This document shows, in pieces, positions 17,378 to 27,587 of a stretch of DNA of 64,000 bases; the first letter of the stretch is position 1, and each line of letters starts with the position of its first letter. The translations under genes and the position numbers were made by a program. The DNA comes from Agrobacterium tumefaciens (GTDB taxonomy: Bacteria; Pseudomonadota; Alphaproteobacteria; Rhizobiales; Rhizobiaceae), in assembly GCF_013337285.1 (NCBI RefSeq), contig NZ_SUPW01000003.1, positions 534,016-598,015 on the forward strand. The letters run 5' to 3'. The notes beneath the pieces were generated by a model. The model saw only the letters and a list, made by a program, of their open reading frames with translations. It was not told the DNA's origin and did no database searches.

Positions 17378-18847
17378 TTAGCCGGCTTTCTGAGCCAGCC
17401 GCTCCTGTATATCGTGAGCGGAGAGCCCCGAAGACGCGGTGCCAAACGCATCACCGATGCCGATCAGCACGGGTTCGTTCACGCCCAGTCTCTCGACTGC
17501 CGCAGCCAATTGCGCGAGCGAACCGCACCAGCGCTGTTCATTCGCCCGGCTGACGGAAATCATCACCGCAACCGGCGTCGAGGCGGGCATACCACTAGCG
17601 AGCAGGGAAGACTGGATAGCTGCTGCGGTTCGGCCGCCCATATAAAAAACGGTGGTCACGGCGGGATTGGAGAGCGATGCCCAATCGATATTCTCCGGTA
17701 ACTTTCCCTGCCGCGAATGACCTGTGACGAAGCGGACAGACTGGGCATGGTCGCGATGCGTCAGCGAGACGCCGAGGCGGGAGGCCATGGCACTTGCGGC
17801 GGTAATGCCCGGCACGACGTCTACCGGGATATTTTCGGCCTCCAGCGCGGCGATCTCCTCACCGGCGCGCCCGAAAATCATCGGATCGCCGGATTTCAGC
17901 CGCACCACCCGTTTGCCGGCCTTGGCGAGGCGGATCATCATATCGTTAATGTCTTCCTGCTTGCAGCTTTCCCGGCCGCCACGCTTGCCGACCAGCATGC
18001 GCTTCGCCTCCCGCCGCGCCAGTTCCAGCACTTCCGCTGACACGAGATCATCGAATAAGATGACATCGGCGGCCTGCAGGGCGCGAACTGCTTTCAGCGT
18101 CAGAAGCTCGGCGTCGCCCGGACCGGCACCCACGAGCGTCACAAGTCCGCGCCCTGAGCCCGTGCGCGCGGTCTGCGTTCCGATATCCATCAGCAGCCGT
18201 TCTTCGCTGCTCTCATCCAGCCTTTCGGTAAAAGCCCGGTCGACGAATTTTTCCCAGAAAGATCGCCGCGACGGGCCGGGCGCGAGCCGCAGATTGACGC
18301 GCTCGCGGATCGTCTGGGCAAGCGCGCCCCAATCCTTCAGCGCCAGCGGCAGCAACGTCTCGATGCGCCGGCGAATTGCCTGCGCCAGAATGGGGGCCGC
18401 ACCATCGGTGGAAATCGACACCACCACCGGCGAGCGATTGACGATGGAGCCGAACTGGAACTGGCAAAATTCCGGCTTGTCGATGACGTTGACGGGAACA
18501 CCGGCCGCCCGCGCCGCGGCATAAAAGGCTTCAGCTTCCACATACGTTTCGCAATCCGCCAGCGCCAGTTCGGCGTTTTCGAATATGCCGGGATGCCACA
18601 GGTGGTCGTTAAAAATCAGGGCCGGGCTTTTTGTGACAAGTGCGTTGAAGGTCTCCGACAAATCGCTTCGGGCACAATAAACATGCACCTCCGCGCCGCA
18701 GGCAAGCAGCAGTTCCGCCTTCCAGGCGGCCCCATCCGATCCACCTGCCAGCACCACACGTTTACCCTCCAGCCCCCAGAAGACCGGCAATTTGGCCAGC
18801 TTTTCCATGCGCGCCGGTTCATTCCGCTGCGGTTTTAAGGCATCCAT
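17378..18847 (-). CDS. cysG: Siroheme synthase
   Basis: A 489-residue multifunctional enzyme making siroheme from uroporphyrinogen III. The N-terminal Rossmann domain (dehydrogenase/ferrochelatase; VVLAGGSDGAAWK) covers about residues 20-115, a dimerisation helix region follows, then the SAM-dependent methyltransferase from about residue 225 (VTLVGAGPGDAELLTLKAV). The Rossmann glycine motif is GGSDG rather than GGGxVA. The start chosen has AGGGGGA upstream and overlaps nasA by 29 bases. Siroheme is the cofactor of NirB in the same operon, which explains its place here. Confidence 0.92.
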   Translation of the reverse strand: MDALKPQRNEPARMEKLAKLPVFWGLEGKRVVLAGGSDGAAWKAELLLACGAEVHVYCARSDLSETFNALVTKSPALIFNDHLWHPGIFENAELALADCETYVEAEAFYAAARAAGVPVNVIDKPEFCQFQFGSIVNRSPVVVSISTDGAAPILAQAIRRRIETLLPLALKDWGALAQTIRERVNLRLAPGPSRRSFWEKFVDRAFTERLDESSEERLLMDIGTQTARTGSGRGLVTLVGAGPGDAELLTLKAVRALQAADVILFDDLVSAEVLELARREAKRMLVGKRGGRESCKQEDINDMMIRLAKAGKRVVRLKSGDPMIFGRAGEEIAALEAENIPVDVVPGITAASAMASRLGVSLTHRDHAQSVRFVTGHSRQGKLPENIDWASLSNPAVTTVFYMGGRTAAAIQSSLLASGMPASTPVAVMISVSRANEQRWCGSLAQLAAAVERLGVNEPVLIGIGDAFGTASSGLSAHDIQERLAQKAG

Positions 18848-21467
18848 CGATGATCCCCCTGATTTCGGCGCGGCAGGAGCCGCAATTGGTTCCGGCATTC
18901 AACGCCTTGCCGATGGCTTCGACACTGTGACAGCCATCGCGGATGGCGGCAGTGATTTGATTGACCCCAACATTAAAGCACGAGCAGACCGTCGCACCCG
19001 GATCGGCGCGTCCGGCACCGGGACGACCGGCGACCAGCGCAAAGCGCATGCGCAAATCCTCATGGCGCTCGGTCAATTGCGAGATAGCCCAGTTGCGGGC
19101 GACGGCCACCGGCTGATTGGCGATGAACAGCGCTGCCAAGAGAGTCTCACCATCGAAAAAAGCGAGGCGCAGATCACCCGTCTGTCGGTCGCTATAACCC
19201 AGCGGCTCGATCCTGACATCGATGCCGAAAACCCGCCGCGCCCAGAGCGTCCAGTCATGCGGCTCTTCCTCGAAGGCAAGCTCCATGCGATAGCCGCCTT
19301 CCGCCTTCGCAATCGCCCAGTAGGCACAATCCGGCGCATCGGGCCGGGTGCGGGAGATGGCGAAGCCATAAGCCTTTGCCTCGAAAAGCCTTGCCTTCAC
19401 CGCCACATTTTTCGAAGCGGGCTGGCCGGAATGCGGATCCGTGACCGGCGCGACAACCACATCGATGCGCGCCCGTGATGCGAACTGGTCGTTCCAGTGC
19501 ATCGGCGCAAAGACCGATCCGCGCGCCTGTCTTTCGCTGACCAGTGCGCGCAGCAGAACCTTGCCATACGGGCTTTCCAGCTCCACCAGATCAGCGCTTT
19601 CGATGCCCAGCACCTGCGCATCACGCGGGTGAAGTTCGGCGAATGGCTCGGCAATGTGGGCAGTCAGCCGCGCGCTTTTGCCGGTGCGGGTCATGGTGTG
19701 CCATTGATCGCGGATACGGCCCGTATTCAGTGTCAGCGGATAATCAGGCGATGTTCTGCCGGTCTCCGGCAAGGCGGTGGCGATGAACCGCGCCTTGCCA
19801 TCGGGATGGTAAAAACGGCCATCCGCGAAAAAGCGCGTCTCGGCGTTGCCACCGTGTGCGGCTTTCGGCCATTGAAAGGGCGTCATCGCATCGTAAGAAT
19901 CCCGTTCAATCCCGCTAATATCGAAATCACGGCTTCCTGCATTCTCGAAGCCGGAAAGAGCAGCGTGTTCGGCAAAAATCTCCGACGCTTGCCGGTAGGC
20001 AAAGGCAGTGTCGAAACCCATCCGCCGGCCCACTTCCGCCATCTGCCACCAGTCGGCCGTCGCTTCACCGGGCGCGTCCAGAAAACCGCGCTGGCGGGAA
20101 ATACGCCGTTCGGAGTTGGTGACGGTGCCGTCCTTCTCCCCCCAGCCGAGCGATGGCAACAGCACATGGGCGTGACGAGCGGTATCGGTGTCAGCCATGA
20201 CATCGGACACCACGATGAAAGGACAGGCCTTGATCGCGGCTTCAACGGCGCTTGCATCCGGCATGGAAACGACGGGGTTGGTCGCCATAATCCACAACGC
20301 CTTGATGCGGCCGTCGGCCACGGCTCGGAACATATCCACCGCCTTCAGGCCGGGTTTTCGCGCAATCGCGGGTGAGGCCCAGAAACGCTGCACGCGATCG
20401 CGATCTTCGGCATTTTCGATAGCCATATGGGCGGCCAGCATGTTGGCCAGCCCGCCGACCTCGCGCCCGCCCATGGCGTTGGGCTGGCCGGTCAGCGAAA
20501 ACGGCCCCATGCCCGGCCTGCCAATGCGGCCGGTGGCAAGGTGGCAATTGATGATGGCGTTGACCTTGTCGGTGCCACTCTCTGACTGATTGACGCCCTG
20601 GCTGTAACAGGTGACGGTTTTTTCCGTGCGTTCGAACAATTCGTAAAAGGAGATCAGCTCCGCGATTGTCAGGCCGGTGGCCTCGGCGATCTCCGGCAGG
20701 CTATGCTCGCCTGCGCTCTGAATGGCGTCGTCGAAGCCGGCCGTGTGGTTTTGCACATAAGCATTGTCGATCGCGGCGCTGCCGGAAATATGCGCCAGGA
20801 GGCCGGTGAACAGCGCCACATCTCCATCCGGCCGGATGGCGAGATGCATATCGGCGATATCGGCGCTCATCGTCCGGCGCGGATCGATAACGACGACTTT
20901 CATGTCCGGCCGCAGCGTCTTCGCCGCCGCCAGCCGTTGATAGAGGACCGGATGACACCATGCGAGGTTGGAACCGGTCAAGATCACCAGATCGGCAAGC
21001 TCCATGTCCTCATAGGTGCCCGGCACTGTATCGGCTCCGAAAGCGCGGCGATGGCCGGCGACCGAAGACGACATGCAAAGCCTTGAATTGGTATCGATAT
21101 TGGCCGAACCGATGAAACCCTTCATCAGCTTGTTGGCGAGGTAATAATCCTCGGTCAGCAATTGGCCGGAGACATAAAAGGCAACCGAATCTGGGCCATG
21201 TTCGGCGATGGTCTCAGAGAAGCGCGACGCCACGACGTCGAGGGCTTCGTCCCACGTTGCGGGTTTTCCGTGGATTTTCGGGTGGAGAAGGCGACCGTCA
21301 AGATCGATGGTCTCTGCCAGAGCAGAACCCTTCGAACACAGGCGGCCGAAATTGGCGGGGTGGTCCGGATCGCCTTTGACGGAAACGGCGCCATTGTCGT
21401 TGACGGTGGCGATGACGCCACAGCCGACGCCACAATAAGGACAGGTGGTTTTTGTTTCAACGGGCAT
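18819..21467 (-). CDS. nasA: Assimilatory nitrate reductase, catalytic subunit
   Basis: An 882-residue cytoplasmic molybdopterin oxidoreductase reducing nitrate to nitrite. The N-terminal [4Fe-4S] cluster ligands are Cys9, Cys12, Cys16 and Cys44 (CPYCGVGC ... LCSKG). A bis-MGD-binding body follows, with the molydopterin dinucleotide-binding domain near residues 580-690. The C-terminal BFD-like domain (VCSCFNVG ... NCGSC) should carry an extra [2Fe-2S] cluster for electron entry. No Tat signal is present, consistent with assimilatory type. A 214-base gap with a 47-bp inverted repeat separates it from nirD. Confidence 0.94.
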   Translation of the reverse strand: MPVETKTTCPYCGVGCGVIATVNDNGAVSVKGDPDHPANFGRLCSKGSALAETIDLDGRLLHPKIHGKPATWDEALDVVASRFSETIAEHGPDSVAFYVSGQLLTEDYYLANKLMKGFIGSANIDTNSRLCMSSSVAGHRRAFGADTVPGTYEDMELADLVILTGSNLAWCHPVLYQRLAAAKTLRPDMKVVVIDPRRTMSADIADMHLAIRPDGDVALFTGLLAHISGSAAIDNAYVQNHTAGFDDAIQSAGEHSLPEIAEATGLTIAELISFYELFERTEKTVTCYSQGVNQSESGTDKVNAIINCHLATGRIGRPGMGPFSLTGQPNAMGGREVGGLANMLAAHMAIENAEDRDRVQRFWASPAIARKPGLKAVDMFRAVADGRIKALWIMATNPVVSMPDASAVEAAIKACPFIVVSDVMADTDTARHAHVLLPSLGWGEKDGTVTNSERRISRQRGFLDAPGEATADWWQMAEVGRRMGFDTAFAYRQASEIFAEHAALSGFENAGSRDFDISGIERDSYDAMTPFQWPKAAHGGNAETRFFADGRFYHPDGKARFIATALPETGRTSPDYPLTLNTGRIRDQWHTMTRTGKSARLTAHIAEPFAELHPRDAQVLGIESADLVELESPYGKVLLRALVSERQARGSVFAPMHWNDQFASRARIDVVVAPVTDPHSGQPASKNVAVKARLFEAKAYGFAISRTRPDAPDCAYWAIAKAEGGYRMELAFEEEPHDWTLWARRVFGIDVRIEPLGYSDRQTGDLRLAFFDGETLLAALFIANQPVAVARNWAISQLTERHEDLRMRFALVAGRPGAGRADPGATVCSCFNVGVNQITAAIRDGCHSVEAIGKALNAGTNCGSCRAEIRGIIDGCLKTAAE

Positions 21468-21494
21468 GGGTTTGCCCTCTCAACGCGAGGCGTT

Positions 21495-21662
21495 TACCCC
21501 CCTCTGTCCTGCCGGACATCTCCCCCTCAAGGGGGGAGATCAATCGCCGCACAAACTTCTCTCCACAGTCTGCGTCGCCGACCATAGAGATGAAGCGGAA
21601 AGCCCGCAGCTTGTCGATCTCCCCCCTTGAGGGGGAGATGTCCGGCAGGACAGAGGGGGGTA
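21495..21662. repeat. Perfect 47-bp inverted repeat pair, MITE-like
   Basis: Bases 21495-21541 and 21616-21662 are exact reverse complements over 47 bases, flanking a 74-base unrelated core. Each arm starts with a run of six C (TACCCCCCTCTG...) and has its own small CTCCCC/GGGGAG hairpin. It carries no coding sequence. The arm wording resembles a dispersed repeat I recall from Agrobacterium intergenic regions. It sits inside the nir-nas transcript, so the RNA could fold into a very long hairpin between nirD and nasA. Confidence 0.85.
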
Positions 21663-21681
21663 TCTTCGCCGCCATCCAAAA

Positions 21682-22017
21682 TCACTCCGCCGCAATCATC
21701 AAAGTTTCAAGCGCTATCGAAAGCCGGCCATCGAGATTGCGGACGGGGATGGTCTTCACCTCCCCCTCATCCGCCCCCAGCGCCTTGCCGGTTTCCAATG
21801 AAATGACCCAATTGTGCAGCGGACACGTCACCGAAGCACCGTGCACGATGCCCTGGCTCAGCGGGCCGCCCTTGTGCGGGCAATGATCCTCGATGGCGAA
21901 GACCTGGTTTTCCGCCGTGCGGAACACGGCAATCTTGCCCATCGGCGTTTTCACGCAGCGCGCACCACGCAGCGGAATGTCGGAGATATCGCCTATATCG
22001 ATCCAGTTGCTGTCCAT
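21682..22017 (-). CDS. nirD: Nitrite reductase small subunit, Rieske-type
   Basis: A 111-residue Rieske-fold protein forming the small subunit of NADH-dependent assimilatory nitrite reductase. The [2Fe-2S] ligands are intact (HCPHKGGPLSQG and TCPLHNW), unlike enteric NirD, where cluster ligands are missing. The chosen ATG (MDSNWIDIGD) has GGAG eight bases upstream. A GTG nine bases earlier overlaps the nirB stop as GTGA and could serve instead, showing translational coupling. The neighbouring inverted repeat lies just downstream. Confidence 0.9.
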   Translation of the reverse strand: MDSNWIDIGDISDIPLRGARCVKTPMGKIAVFRTAENQVFAIEDHCPHKGGPLSQGIVHGASVTCPLHNWVISLETGKALGADEGEVKTIPVRNLDGRLSIALETLMIAAE

Positions 22018-22022
22018 CGCTC

Positions 22023-24470
22023 TCACTCCGCCGCCTCACTGAAACCGATTGCCGCCATGGGCCTGAACTCATGCTTGTCGTGGCCGGACACACGTTCCGA
22101 CCAAGGATCGACCTGCGCGAATTTCTGGCTGAAGACGAAGCGGTCGAAATAGGCCCGGCGCTTGTCGGCATCGTCCATGATCTGGCGGCGAACCTCGTCG
22201 TAACCGATACGCTTGGCCCATTTGTAGATGCGCTCGAGGTAGCGCGCCTGTTCGCGGTACATCTGTGTGAGCGCCACGATATGCTCCAGCGCCTCATCCG
22301 CGGTGTGGACGAGACCGAGGATTTCCGTACCCTTGATATCGAGACCGGCCGCACCGGCGAAATGGATCTCGAAACCGGAATCGACGCAGATGACGCCGAT
22401 ATCCTTGCAGGTGGCCTCGGCGCAGTTGCGCGGACAGCCGGAAACGGCAAGCTTCAGCTTGGCGGGTGTCCACGAACCCCACATGAATTTTTCGATGCGG
22501 ATACCGAGCCCGGTGGAATCCTGCGTGCCGAAGCGGCACCATTGTTCACCCACGCAGGTTTTCACGGTGCGCAGCCCCTTGGCATAGGCCTGACCGGAAA
22601 TGAAACCGGCCTTGCCGAGATCGGACCACACCGCCGGCAAATCCTCCTTCTCGATGCCGAGAAGGTCGATACGCTGGCCGCCCGTCACCTTCACCATCGG
22701 GATGTCGAACTTGTCGACCACATCCGCAATCGCCCTGAGCTCGGAGGAAGAGGTAACCCCGCCCCACATACGCGGCACGACTGAATAGGTGCCGTCTTTC
22801 TGGATGTTGGCGTGGACACGCTCGTTGATGTAACGCGACTGATAATCGTCGGCATATTCGTCCGGGAAATCGCAGACGAGATAATAATTGAGCGCCGGCC
22901 GGCATTTGGCGCAGCCGCAGGAGGTTTTCCATTCCAGTTCCTGCATCACGGCAGGGATGGTCTTCAGGCCCTTGGCCTTGATGAGGCGGCGCACATCGTC
23001 ATGGCCGAGATCGGTGCATTTGCACATGGGCTGCACGGCGGCGGGATTGTAGCTGTCGCCCAGCGTCAGCGTCATCAGCTGCTCGACAAGGCCGGTGCAA
23101 TTGCCGCAGGAGGCCGACGCCTTGGTGTGGGCGCGCACATCGTCCAGAGACGTCAGCCCCTTTGAGGTGATACTCGAGGTGATCTTACCCTTGCAAACGC
23201 CGTTGCAGCCGCAGATTTCCGCATCATCCGGCAAGGCTGCAACGGCCGCCATAGGGTCCAGCGGGGACCCTCCCTGATAGGCCTGGCCGAAGATCAGGGT
23301 TTCGCGCATGGCGGAAATATCGGTCGATTTCTTCATCAGGTCGAAGAACCATGATCCATCCGCCGTCTCACCATAAAGAACCGCACCGATGATGCGGTTT
23401 TCCTGCAGGATCAGGCGCTTGTAGACGCCGGCGGTGGCATCGCGCAGCACGATTTCCTCACGGTCGTCACCTTCGGCAAAATCACCGGCGGAAAACAGGT
23501 TGATGCCGGTGACCTTGAGCTTGGTATTGGTGACGGAGCCGTGATATTCGGCCGAACCGCCGCATAGCCTGTCTGCCAGCACTCGCGCCGATTCATAAAG
23601 GGGGGCGACGAGGCCATAACACATGCCGCGATGTTCGGCGCATTCACCCAGCGCATAGATCGAAGCGTCCGACGTCATCATGCCGTCATCCACGACGATG
23701 CCGCGATTGACGGCGATGCCGGCTTCTTTCGCCAGACCCGAGGCCGGACGAATGCCGACCGCCATAACGACCATGTCGCCTTTGATGACGCGGCCGTCTT
23801 CCAGCTCGATGCCCTCGACCTTCTCCTCGCCGAGAATGCATTTGGTATTGGCCTTGGTGATGATGTCGATGCCGCGTTCGTTGAGCGCCTTTTCAAGGAG
23901 ATAGGCCGCTGCCGGATCGAGCTGGCGTTCCATGATCGTTGGCATCAGGTGGATGACGGTGACGTCCATACCCTGACGTTTCAGGCCATAAGCCGCTTCG
24001 AGCCCGAGAAGACCCGCGCCGATGACGATGGCGCGGCCCTTACCCTTGGCGATTTCCAGCATCTTCGTCACGTCGTCGAGATCGCGATAGGCGAGCACGC
24101 CGGGCAGTTGATGGCCGGGAACGGGAATGATGAAAGGCAAAGAACCGGTCGCGATGACCAGCCTGTCATAGGAGACCGTGATGCCATTTTCGCTGGTGAC
24201 GGTCTTTTTGTCCCGGTCAATGCCGGTGACCTTCGCGCCCTTGTGCAGCGTCACATTGTTGGCCGCATACCATTCGTCGTTGTGGATGACGATGTCTTCA
24301 TAGCTCTTTTCGCCTGATAGCACCGGCGAGAGCATGATGCGGTCGTAATTGACGCGCGGCTCGGCGTTGAAGATCGTGACGTCGTAAAGGCCGGGGGCGG
24401 TTTCGAACAGGTTTTCCAGCATGCGCCCCGGCGCCATGCCATTACCGATGATGACGAGTTTTTGCGCCAT
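22023..24470 (-). CDS. nirB: Nitrite reductase [NAD(P)H] large subunit
   Basis: An 815-residue cytoplasmic enzyme reducing nitrite to ammonium with NADH. Domains in order: N-terminal FAD/NAD pyridine-nucleotide oxidoreductase (IIGNGMAPGRMLENL; AIVIGAGLLGLEAAYGLK); a BFD-like [2Fe-2S] domain near residue 415 (CGCNGVCKG ... CGNC); a second cysteine-rich segment with CKC and CGCAKC; then the siroheme/[4Fe-4S] sulfite-reductase-like domain (TCVGEQWCRFGTQDS; SGCPRNCAE). I chose the ATG giving MAQKLVIIGNG, five bases after nrtC; an upstream extension has no family support. Confidence 0.94.
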   Translation of the reverse strand: MAQKLVIIGNGMAPGRMLENLFETAPGLYDVTIFNAEPRVNYDRIMLSPVLSGEKSYEDIVIHNDEWYAANNVTLHKGAKVTGIDRDKKTVTSENGITVSYDRLVIATGSLPFIIPVPGHQLPGVLAYRDLDDVTKMLEIAKGKGRAIVIGAGLLGLEAAYGLKRQGMDVTVIHLMPTIMERQLDPAAAYLLEKALNERGIDIITKANTKCILGEEKVEGIELEDGRVIKGDMVVMAVGIRPASGLAKEAGIAVNRGIVVDDGMMTSDASIYALGECAEHRGMCYGLVAPLYESARVLADRLCGGSAEYHGSVTNTKLKVTGINLFSAGDFAEGDDREEIVLRDATAGVYKRLILQENRIIGAVLYGETADGSWFFDLMKKSTDISAMRETLIFGQAYQGGSPLDPMAAVAALPDDAEICGCNGVCKGKITSSITSKGLTSLDDVRAHTKASASCGNCTGLVEQLMTLTLGDSYNPAAVQPMCKCTDLGHDDVRRLIKAKGLKTIPAVMQELEWKTSCGCAKCRPALNYYLVCDFPDEYADDYQSRYINERVHANIQKDGTYSVVPRMWGGVTSSSELRAIADVVDKFDIPMVKVTGGQRIDLLGIEKEDLPAVWSDLGKAGFISGQAYAKGLRTVKTCVGEQWCRFGTQDSTGLGIRIEKFMWGSWTPAKLKLAVSGCPRNCAEATCKDIGVICVDSGFEIHFAGAAGLDIKGTEILGLVHTADEALEHIVALTQMYREQARYLERIYKWAKRIGYDEVRRQIMDDADKRRAYFDRFVFSQKFAQVDPWSERVSGHDKHEFRPMAAIGFSEAAE

Positions 24471-24475
24471 AGTCG

Positions 24476-25273
24476 TTACTCCGCAGCTTCGACGAAGCGG
24501 TGACGTTCGTAGAGGAACTTCAGCACGGCTTCGCGGCATTTGAGATAGGTCTTGTCGGATGCAAGCTCGATGCGGTGACGCGGTCGCGCCAGCGGCACCT
24601 CGAGCACTTCGCCGATATGGGCGGCGGGGCCGTTGGTCATCATCACGATGCGATCCGACAGCAGCACCGCCTCGTCCACGTCATGGGTGATCATGACCAT
24701 GGTGTTGCCCAGCCGGGCGTGGATTTCCATCACCGCGTCCTGGAGGTGGGCGCGGGTCAGCGCGTCCAGCGCGCCGAAAGGCTCGTCCAGCAGCAGGATT
24801 TTCGGCTCCATGGCAAGCGCCCGGGCAATGCCGACGCGCTGTTTCATGCCGCCGGAAATTTCCGACGGCTTCTTGTCCTTCGCGTGTCCCATCTGCACGA
24901 GATCGAGATTGCGCATGACCCAGTCATGCCGCTCGGCCCGCGTCTTGGTGTTGCGGAACACCTTCTCCACGGCGAGATTGACGTTTTCATAGACCGTAAG
25001 CCACGGCAGCAGGCTGTGGTTCTGGAACACGACGGCGCGTTCCGGGCCGGGTTCGTTGACCTCACGGTTTTCGAGAAGCACCGCCCCGGCTGAAACCTTC
25101 GTCAGCCCGGCAATCAGGTTGAGCATGGTGGACTTGCCGCAGCCGGAATGGCCGATGACCGAGACGAATTCACCCTTTTCGATGGTGAGGTTGATGCCTT
25201 TCAGCACCTCGGCGCGCGAACCACCCTTGTCGAAATATTTGTCGATATGATCGAGCTTCAGATAAGCGTTCAT
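24476..25273 (-). CDS. nrtC: Nitrate ABC transporter ATPase
   Basis: A 265-residue ATPase of the nitrate/sulfonate/taurine importer class. Walker A is GHSGCGKST near residue 44, the signature [15 protein letters not shown], Walker [13 protein letters not shown] and the switch MITHDVDEA, all canonical. It is the short NrtD-like form, without the regulatory NrtA-like C-terminal domain of cyanobacterial NrtC. The start chosen is [14 protein letters not shown], 13 bases after nrtB; the longer frame upstream is arginine/serine-rich shadow sequence. It powers nitrate uptake with NrtA and NrtB. Confidence 0.93.
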   Translation of the reverse strand: MNAYLKLDHIDKYFDKGGSRAEVLKGINLTIEKGEFVSVIGHSGCGKSTMLNLIAGLTKVSAGAVLLENREVNEPGPERAVVFQNHSLLPWLTVYENVNLAVEKVFRNTKTRAERHDWVMRNLDLVQMGHAKDKKPSEISGGMKQRVGIARALAMEPKILLLDEPFGALDALTRAHLQDAVMEIHARLGNTMVMITHDVDEAVLLSDRIVMMTNGPAAHIGEVLEVPLARPRHRIELASDKTYLKCREAVLKFLYERHRFVEAAE

Positions 25274-25286
25274 AGTTATCGCCCTT

Positions 25287-26180
25287 TCAGTTGGCCGCAG
25301 CGCCGCGGGTGATGACCTTGCCAAGCGCCGCCACCAGCTTGTCGAGCATGAAGCCGACGACGCCGATGTAGGCGAGCGCCACGATGATGTCGGGCAGGCG
25401 CGAGGAATTCCACGCATCCCAGATGAAGAAGCCGATGCCGACACCGCCGGTCAGCATTTCCGCCGCAACGATGGCTAGCCATGAAAGACCGACGCCGATG
25501 CGCAGGCCGGTGAAGATGTAGGGTGCTGCCGATGGCAGCATGATCTTGAAGAAAAACTCGATCTGGTTCAGCCGCAGCACCTGCGCGACATTGCGGTAAT
25601 CCTGCGGAATGTTGCGCACGCCGACCGCCGTATTGATGATGACTGGCCAGATGGAGGTGATGAAGATCACGAAAATCGCCGATGGATTGCTGTCCTGAAA
25701 GGCAGCCAGCGAAAGCGGTAACCAGGCAAGCGGCGGCACGGTGCGCAGCACCTGAAAGATCGGGTCGAGACCGCGCATCGCCCAGACCGACTGGCCGATC
25801 ACCGCACCCATGATGATGCCGGCAATGGCCGCAAGGCCGAAACCGTAAGCCACCCGTTCCAGCGAAACCAGCACACGCAGGCCCAGACCAATATCCTGTG
25901 AACCATTATGGAAAAACGGCGAGACGATGAGGTCGTAGCTTTCCTCGAAGACCTGGCTTGGCGGCGGCAGCGACGAGCCGGGGGCGGAACAGAGCAGCTG
26001 CCAGACGCCGAGCAGCACAGCGAGCACGACAAGCGGTGGTATGGTGTTGCGGGCCGCTGCCGCACCCCATTTGCGCAGATCGATCCGCGACGGGTGTTTG
26101 GGCGTAAGCGCCACGACGTTTGCCTTTTGCGCTGCCGGCTGCTGCGGCTCTTCCTTGAATTTTCGGGCCAATGCGGACAT
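25287..26180 (-). CDS. nrtB: Nitrate ABC transporter permease
   Basis: A 297-residue inner-membrane permease of the NrtB/TauC/SsuC type. After a cytoplasmic N-terminus of about 38 residues come six membrane segments. The EAA-like loop ([35 protein letters not shown]) docks with NrtC. The ATG has GGAAAC upstream. A 114-base gap with a hairpin separates it from nrtA, which should lower its expression relative to the binding protein. Confidence 0.92.
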   Translation of the reverse strand: MSALARKFKEEPQQPAAQKANVVALTPKHPSRIDLRKWGAAAARNTIPPLVVLAVLLGVWQLLCSAPGSSLPPPSQVFEESYDLIVSPFFHNGSQDIGLGLRVLVSLERVAYGFGLAAIAGIIMGAVIGQSVWAMRGLDPIFQVLRTVPPLAWLPLSLAAFQDSNPSAIFVIFITSIWPVIINTAVGVRNIPQDYRNVAQVLRLNQIEFFFKIMLPSAAPYIFTGLRIGVGLSWLAIVAAEMLTGGVGIGFFIWDAWNSSRLPDIIVALAYIGVVGFMLDKLVAALGKVITRGAAAN

Positions 26181-26216
26181 GGGCGTTTCCTTTTGATGTC
26201 GGTTGCGGTCGGGGTC

Positions 26217-26279
26217 TCGCCCCTCACCCGATCTTCAGTCTCGGCCGGTGAACGGCGGCAACTGGCGGATGAGGGGCGA
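26217..26279 (-). other. Intercistronic hairpin between nrtA and nrtB
   Basis: TCGCCCCTCA (26217-26226) and TGAGGGGCGA (26270-26279) form a perfect 10-bp stem with a 43-base loop in the nrtA-nrtB spacer. No T run follows. As with the hairpin after glpV, it directly follows a periplasmic binding-protein gene and probably stabilises that part of the mRNA. Confidence 0.5.
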
Positions 26280-26294
26280 CACCCGGTCTCCTCC

Positions 26295-27587
26295 TCAGGA
26301 GGCCGCCTTGATGGAAAGACTTTCGAGATAAGCGGATGGGTTTTCCGGGTCGAAGACCTTGCCGTCGAAGAAGGTTTCCTTGCCGCGCGAGGTGGAAGCG
26401 GGCAGATCGGCAACGCCGAGATCCTTGGCTGCTTCGCGCCAGAGATCCTCGCGGTTGACCTTCGCAACCAGCGCCTTCACGTCGGTATCAGGCGCGAATT
26501 TGCCCCAACGGATGTTTTCGGTGATGAACCAGCTGTCATGGCTGTGGAAAGGATAGGAGGCGTGATCCTGCCAGAACTTCATCTGCAGGCCGGTATTTTC
26601 GAGCACACGGCCATTGCCGTAATTAATATTGCCCTTGAGGCGGCCGAGAACATCCTTCGGCGGCACGTTGAACCATTGGCGCTTGCCGAGGATGGTGGAC
26701 ATCTCCTCCTTGTTCGCCATCTCGTCGCACCATTGCTGCGCTTCCATGACTGCCATCAGCAGCGCCTTGGTGGCGTTGGGGTTCTTTTCCACCCACTCGG
26801 CGCGCATGCCGAGCGCCTTTTCCGGATGGCCCTTCCAGAGTTCTCCGGTGGTACAGGCGGTAAAACCGATGCCCTGATTGACGAGCTGCTCATTCCACGG
26901 TTCGCCCACACAGAAGACGTCCATATTGCCGACCTTCATGTTGGCGACCATCTGCGGCGGCGGAACGACGATGGTGGAGACATCCTTGTCCGGGTCGATG
27001 CCGCCGGCAGCCAGCCAGTAGCGGATCCACAGATCATGCGTGCCGCCGGGGAAGGTCATCGCCGCCTTGATCTCCTTGCCTTCGGCCTTCTTTTTCTCGA
27101 AAGCCGCCTTCAGCTTGGAAGCATCCAGCTGAACGCCGGTATCTGCATATTCCCTGGCGACGGAAATGCCCTGGCTGTCGAGATTGAGGCGCGCGAGGAT
27201 TGTCATCGGCACCGGCACATTGTTCTGCGTCACCTTGCCGGTGTGCATGAGATAAGGCATCGGGGTCAGAATATGCGCGCCATCGATGCCGTTCGAAGCG
27301 CCGCCCAGCACGAGATTATCGCGTGTCGCGCCCCAGGAGGCCTGTTTCAGAACCTCGACATCCGGCATGCCATGCTTGGCAAACAGCCCCTTTTCCGCCG
27401 CGATGATGAGCGGAGCGGCATCGGTGAGCGCGATAAAGCCGATTTTTGCGCCTTTCACTTCCGGCTCAGCGGTGGCTGCGAAAGCACCCGACGGAAAGGC
27501 GGTGCGGATGGCCGTAACGAGAGCAGCGGTGGCTGTCGTCCTCAAGATCGTGCGGCGACTGACATCGCCCGAGAATATCTTTTTCAT
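26295..27587 (-). CDS. nrtA: Nitrate ABC transporter substrate-binding protein
   Basis: A 430-residue nitrate-binding protein with a twin-arginine signal (SRRTILRTTATAALVTAIRTA), so it is probably exported folded by Tat. The mature part has the NrtA/CmpA family features: IGFIALTDAAPLIIAAEKGLF, WLAAGGIDPD and GEPWNEQLVNQGIGF. The second of two close ATGs was chosen because GGGG lies at proper distance; using the first would add two residues. It heads the nrtABC-nirBD-nasA-cysG operon behind a sigma-54 promoter and an ANTAR-type leader. NasS is a cytoplasmic relative encoded upstream. Confidence 0.94.
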   Translation of the reverse strand: MKKIFSGDVSRRTILRTTATAALVTAIRTAFPSGAFAATAEPEVKGAKIGFIALTDAAPLIIAAEKGLFAKHGMPDVEVLKQASWGATRDNLVLGGASNGIDGAHILTPMPYLMHTGKVTQNNVPVPMTILARLNLDSQGISVAREYADTGVQLDASKLKAAFEKKKAEGKEIKAAMTFPGGTHDLWIRYWLAAGGIDPDKDVSTIVVPPPQMVANMKVGNMDVFCVGEPWNEQLVNQGIGFTACTTGELWKGHPEKALGMRAEWVEKNPNATKALLMAVMEAQQWCDEMANKEEMSTILGKRQWFNVPPKDVLGRLKGNINYGNGRVLENTGLQMKFWQDHASYPFHSHDSWFITENIRWGKFAPDTDVKALVAKVNREDLWREAAKDLGVADLPASTSRGKETFFDGKVFDPENPSAYLESLSIKAAS

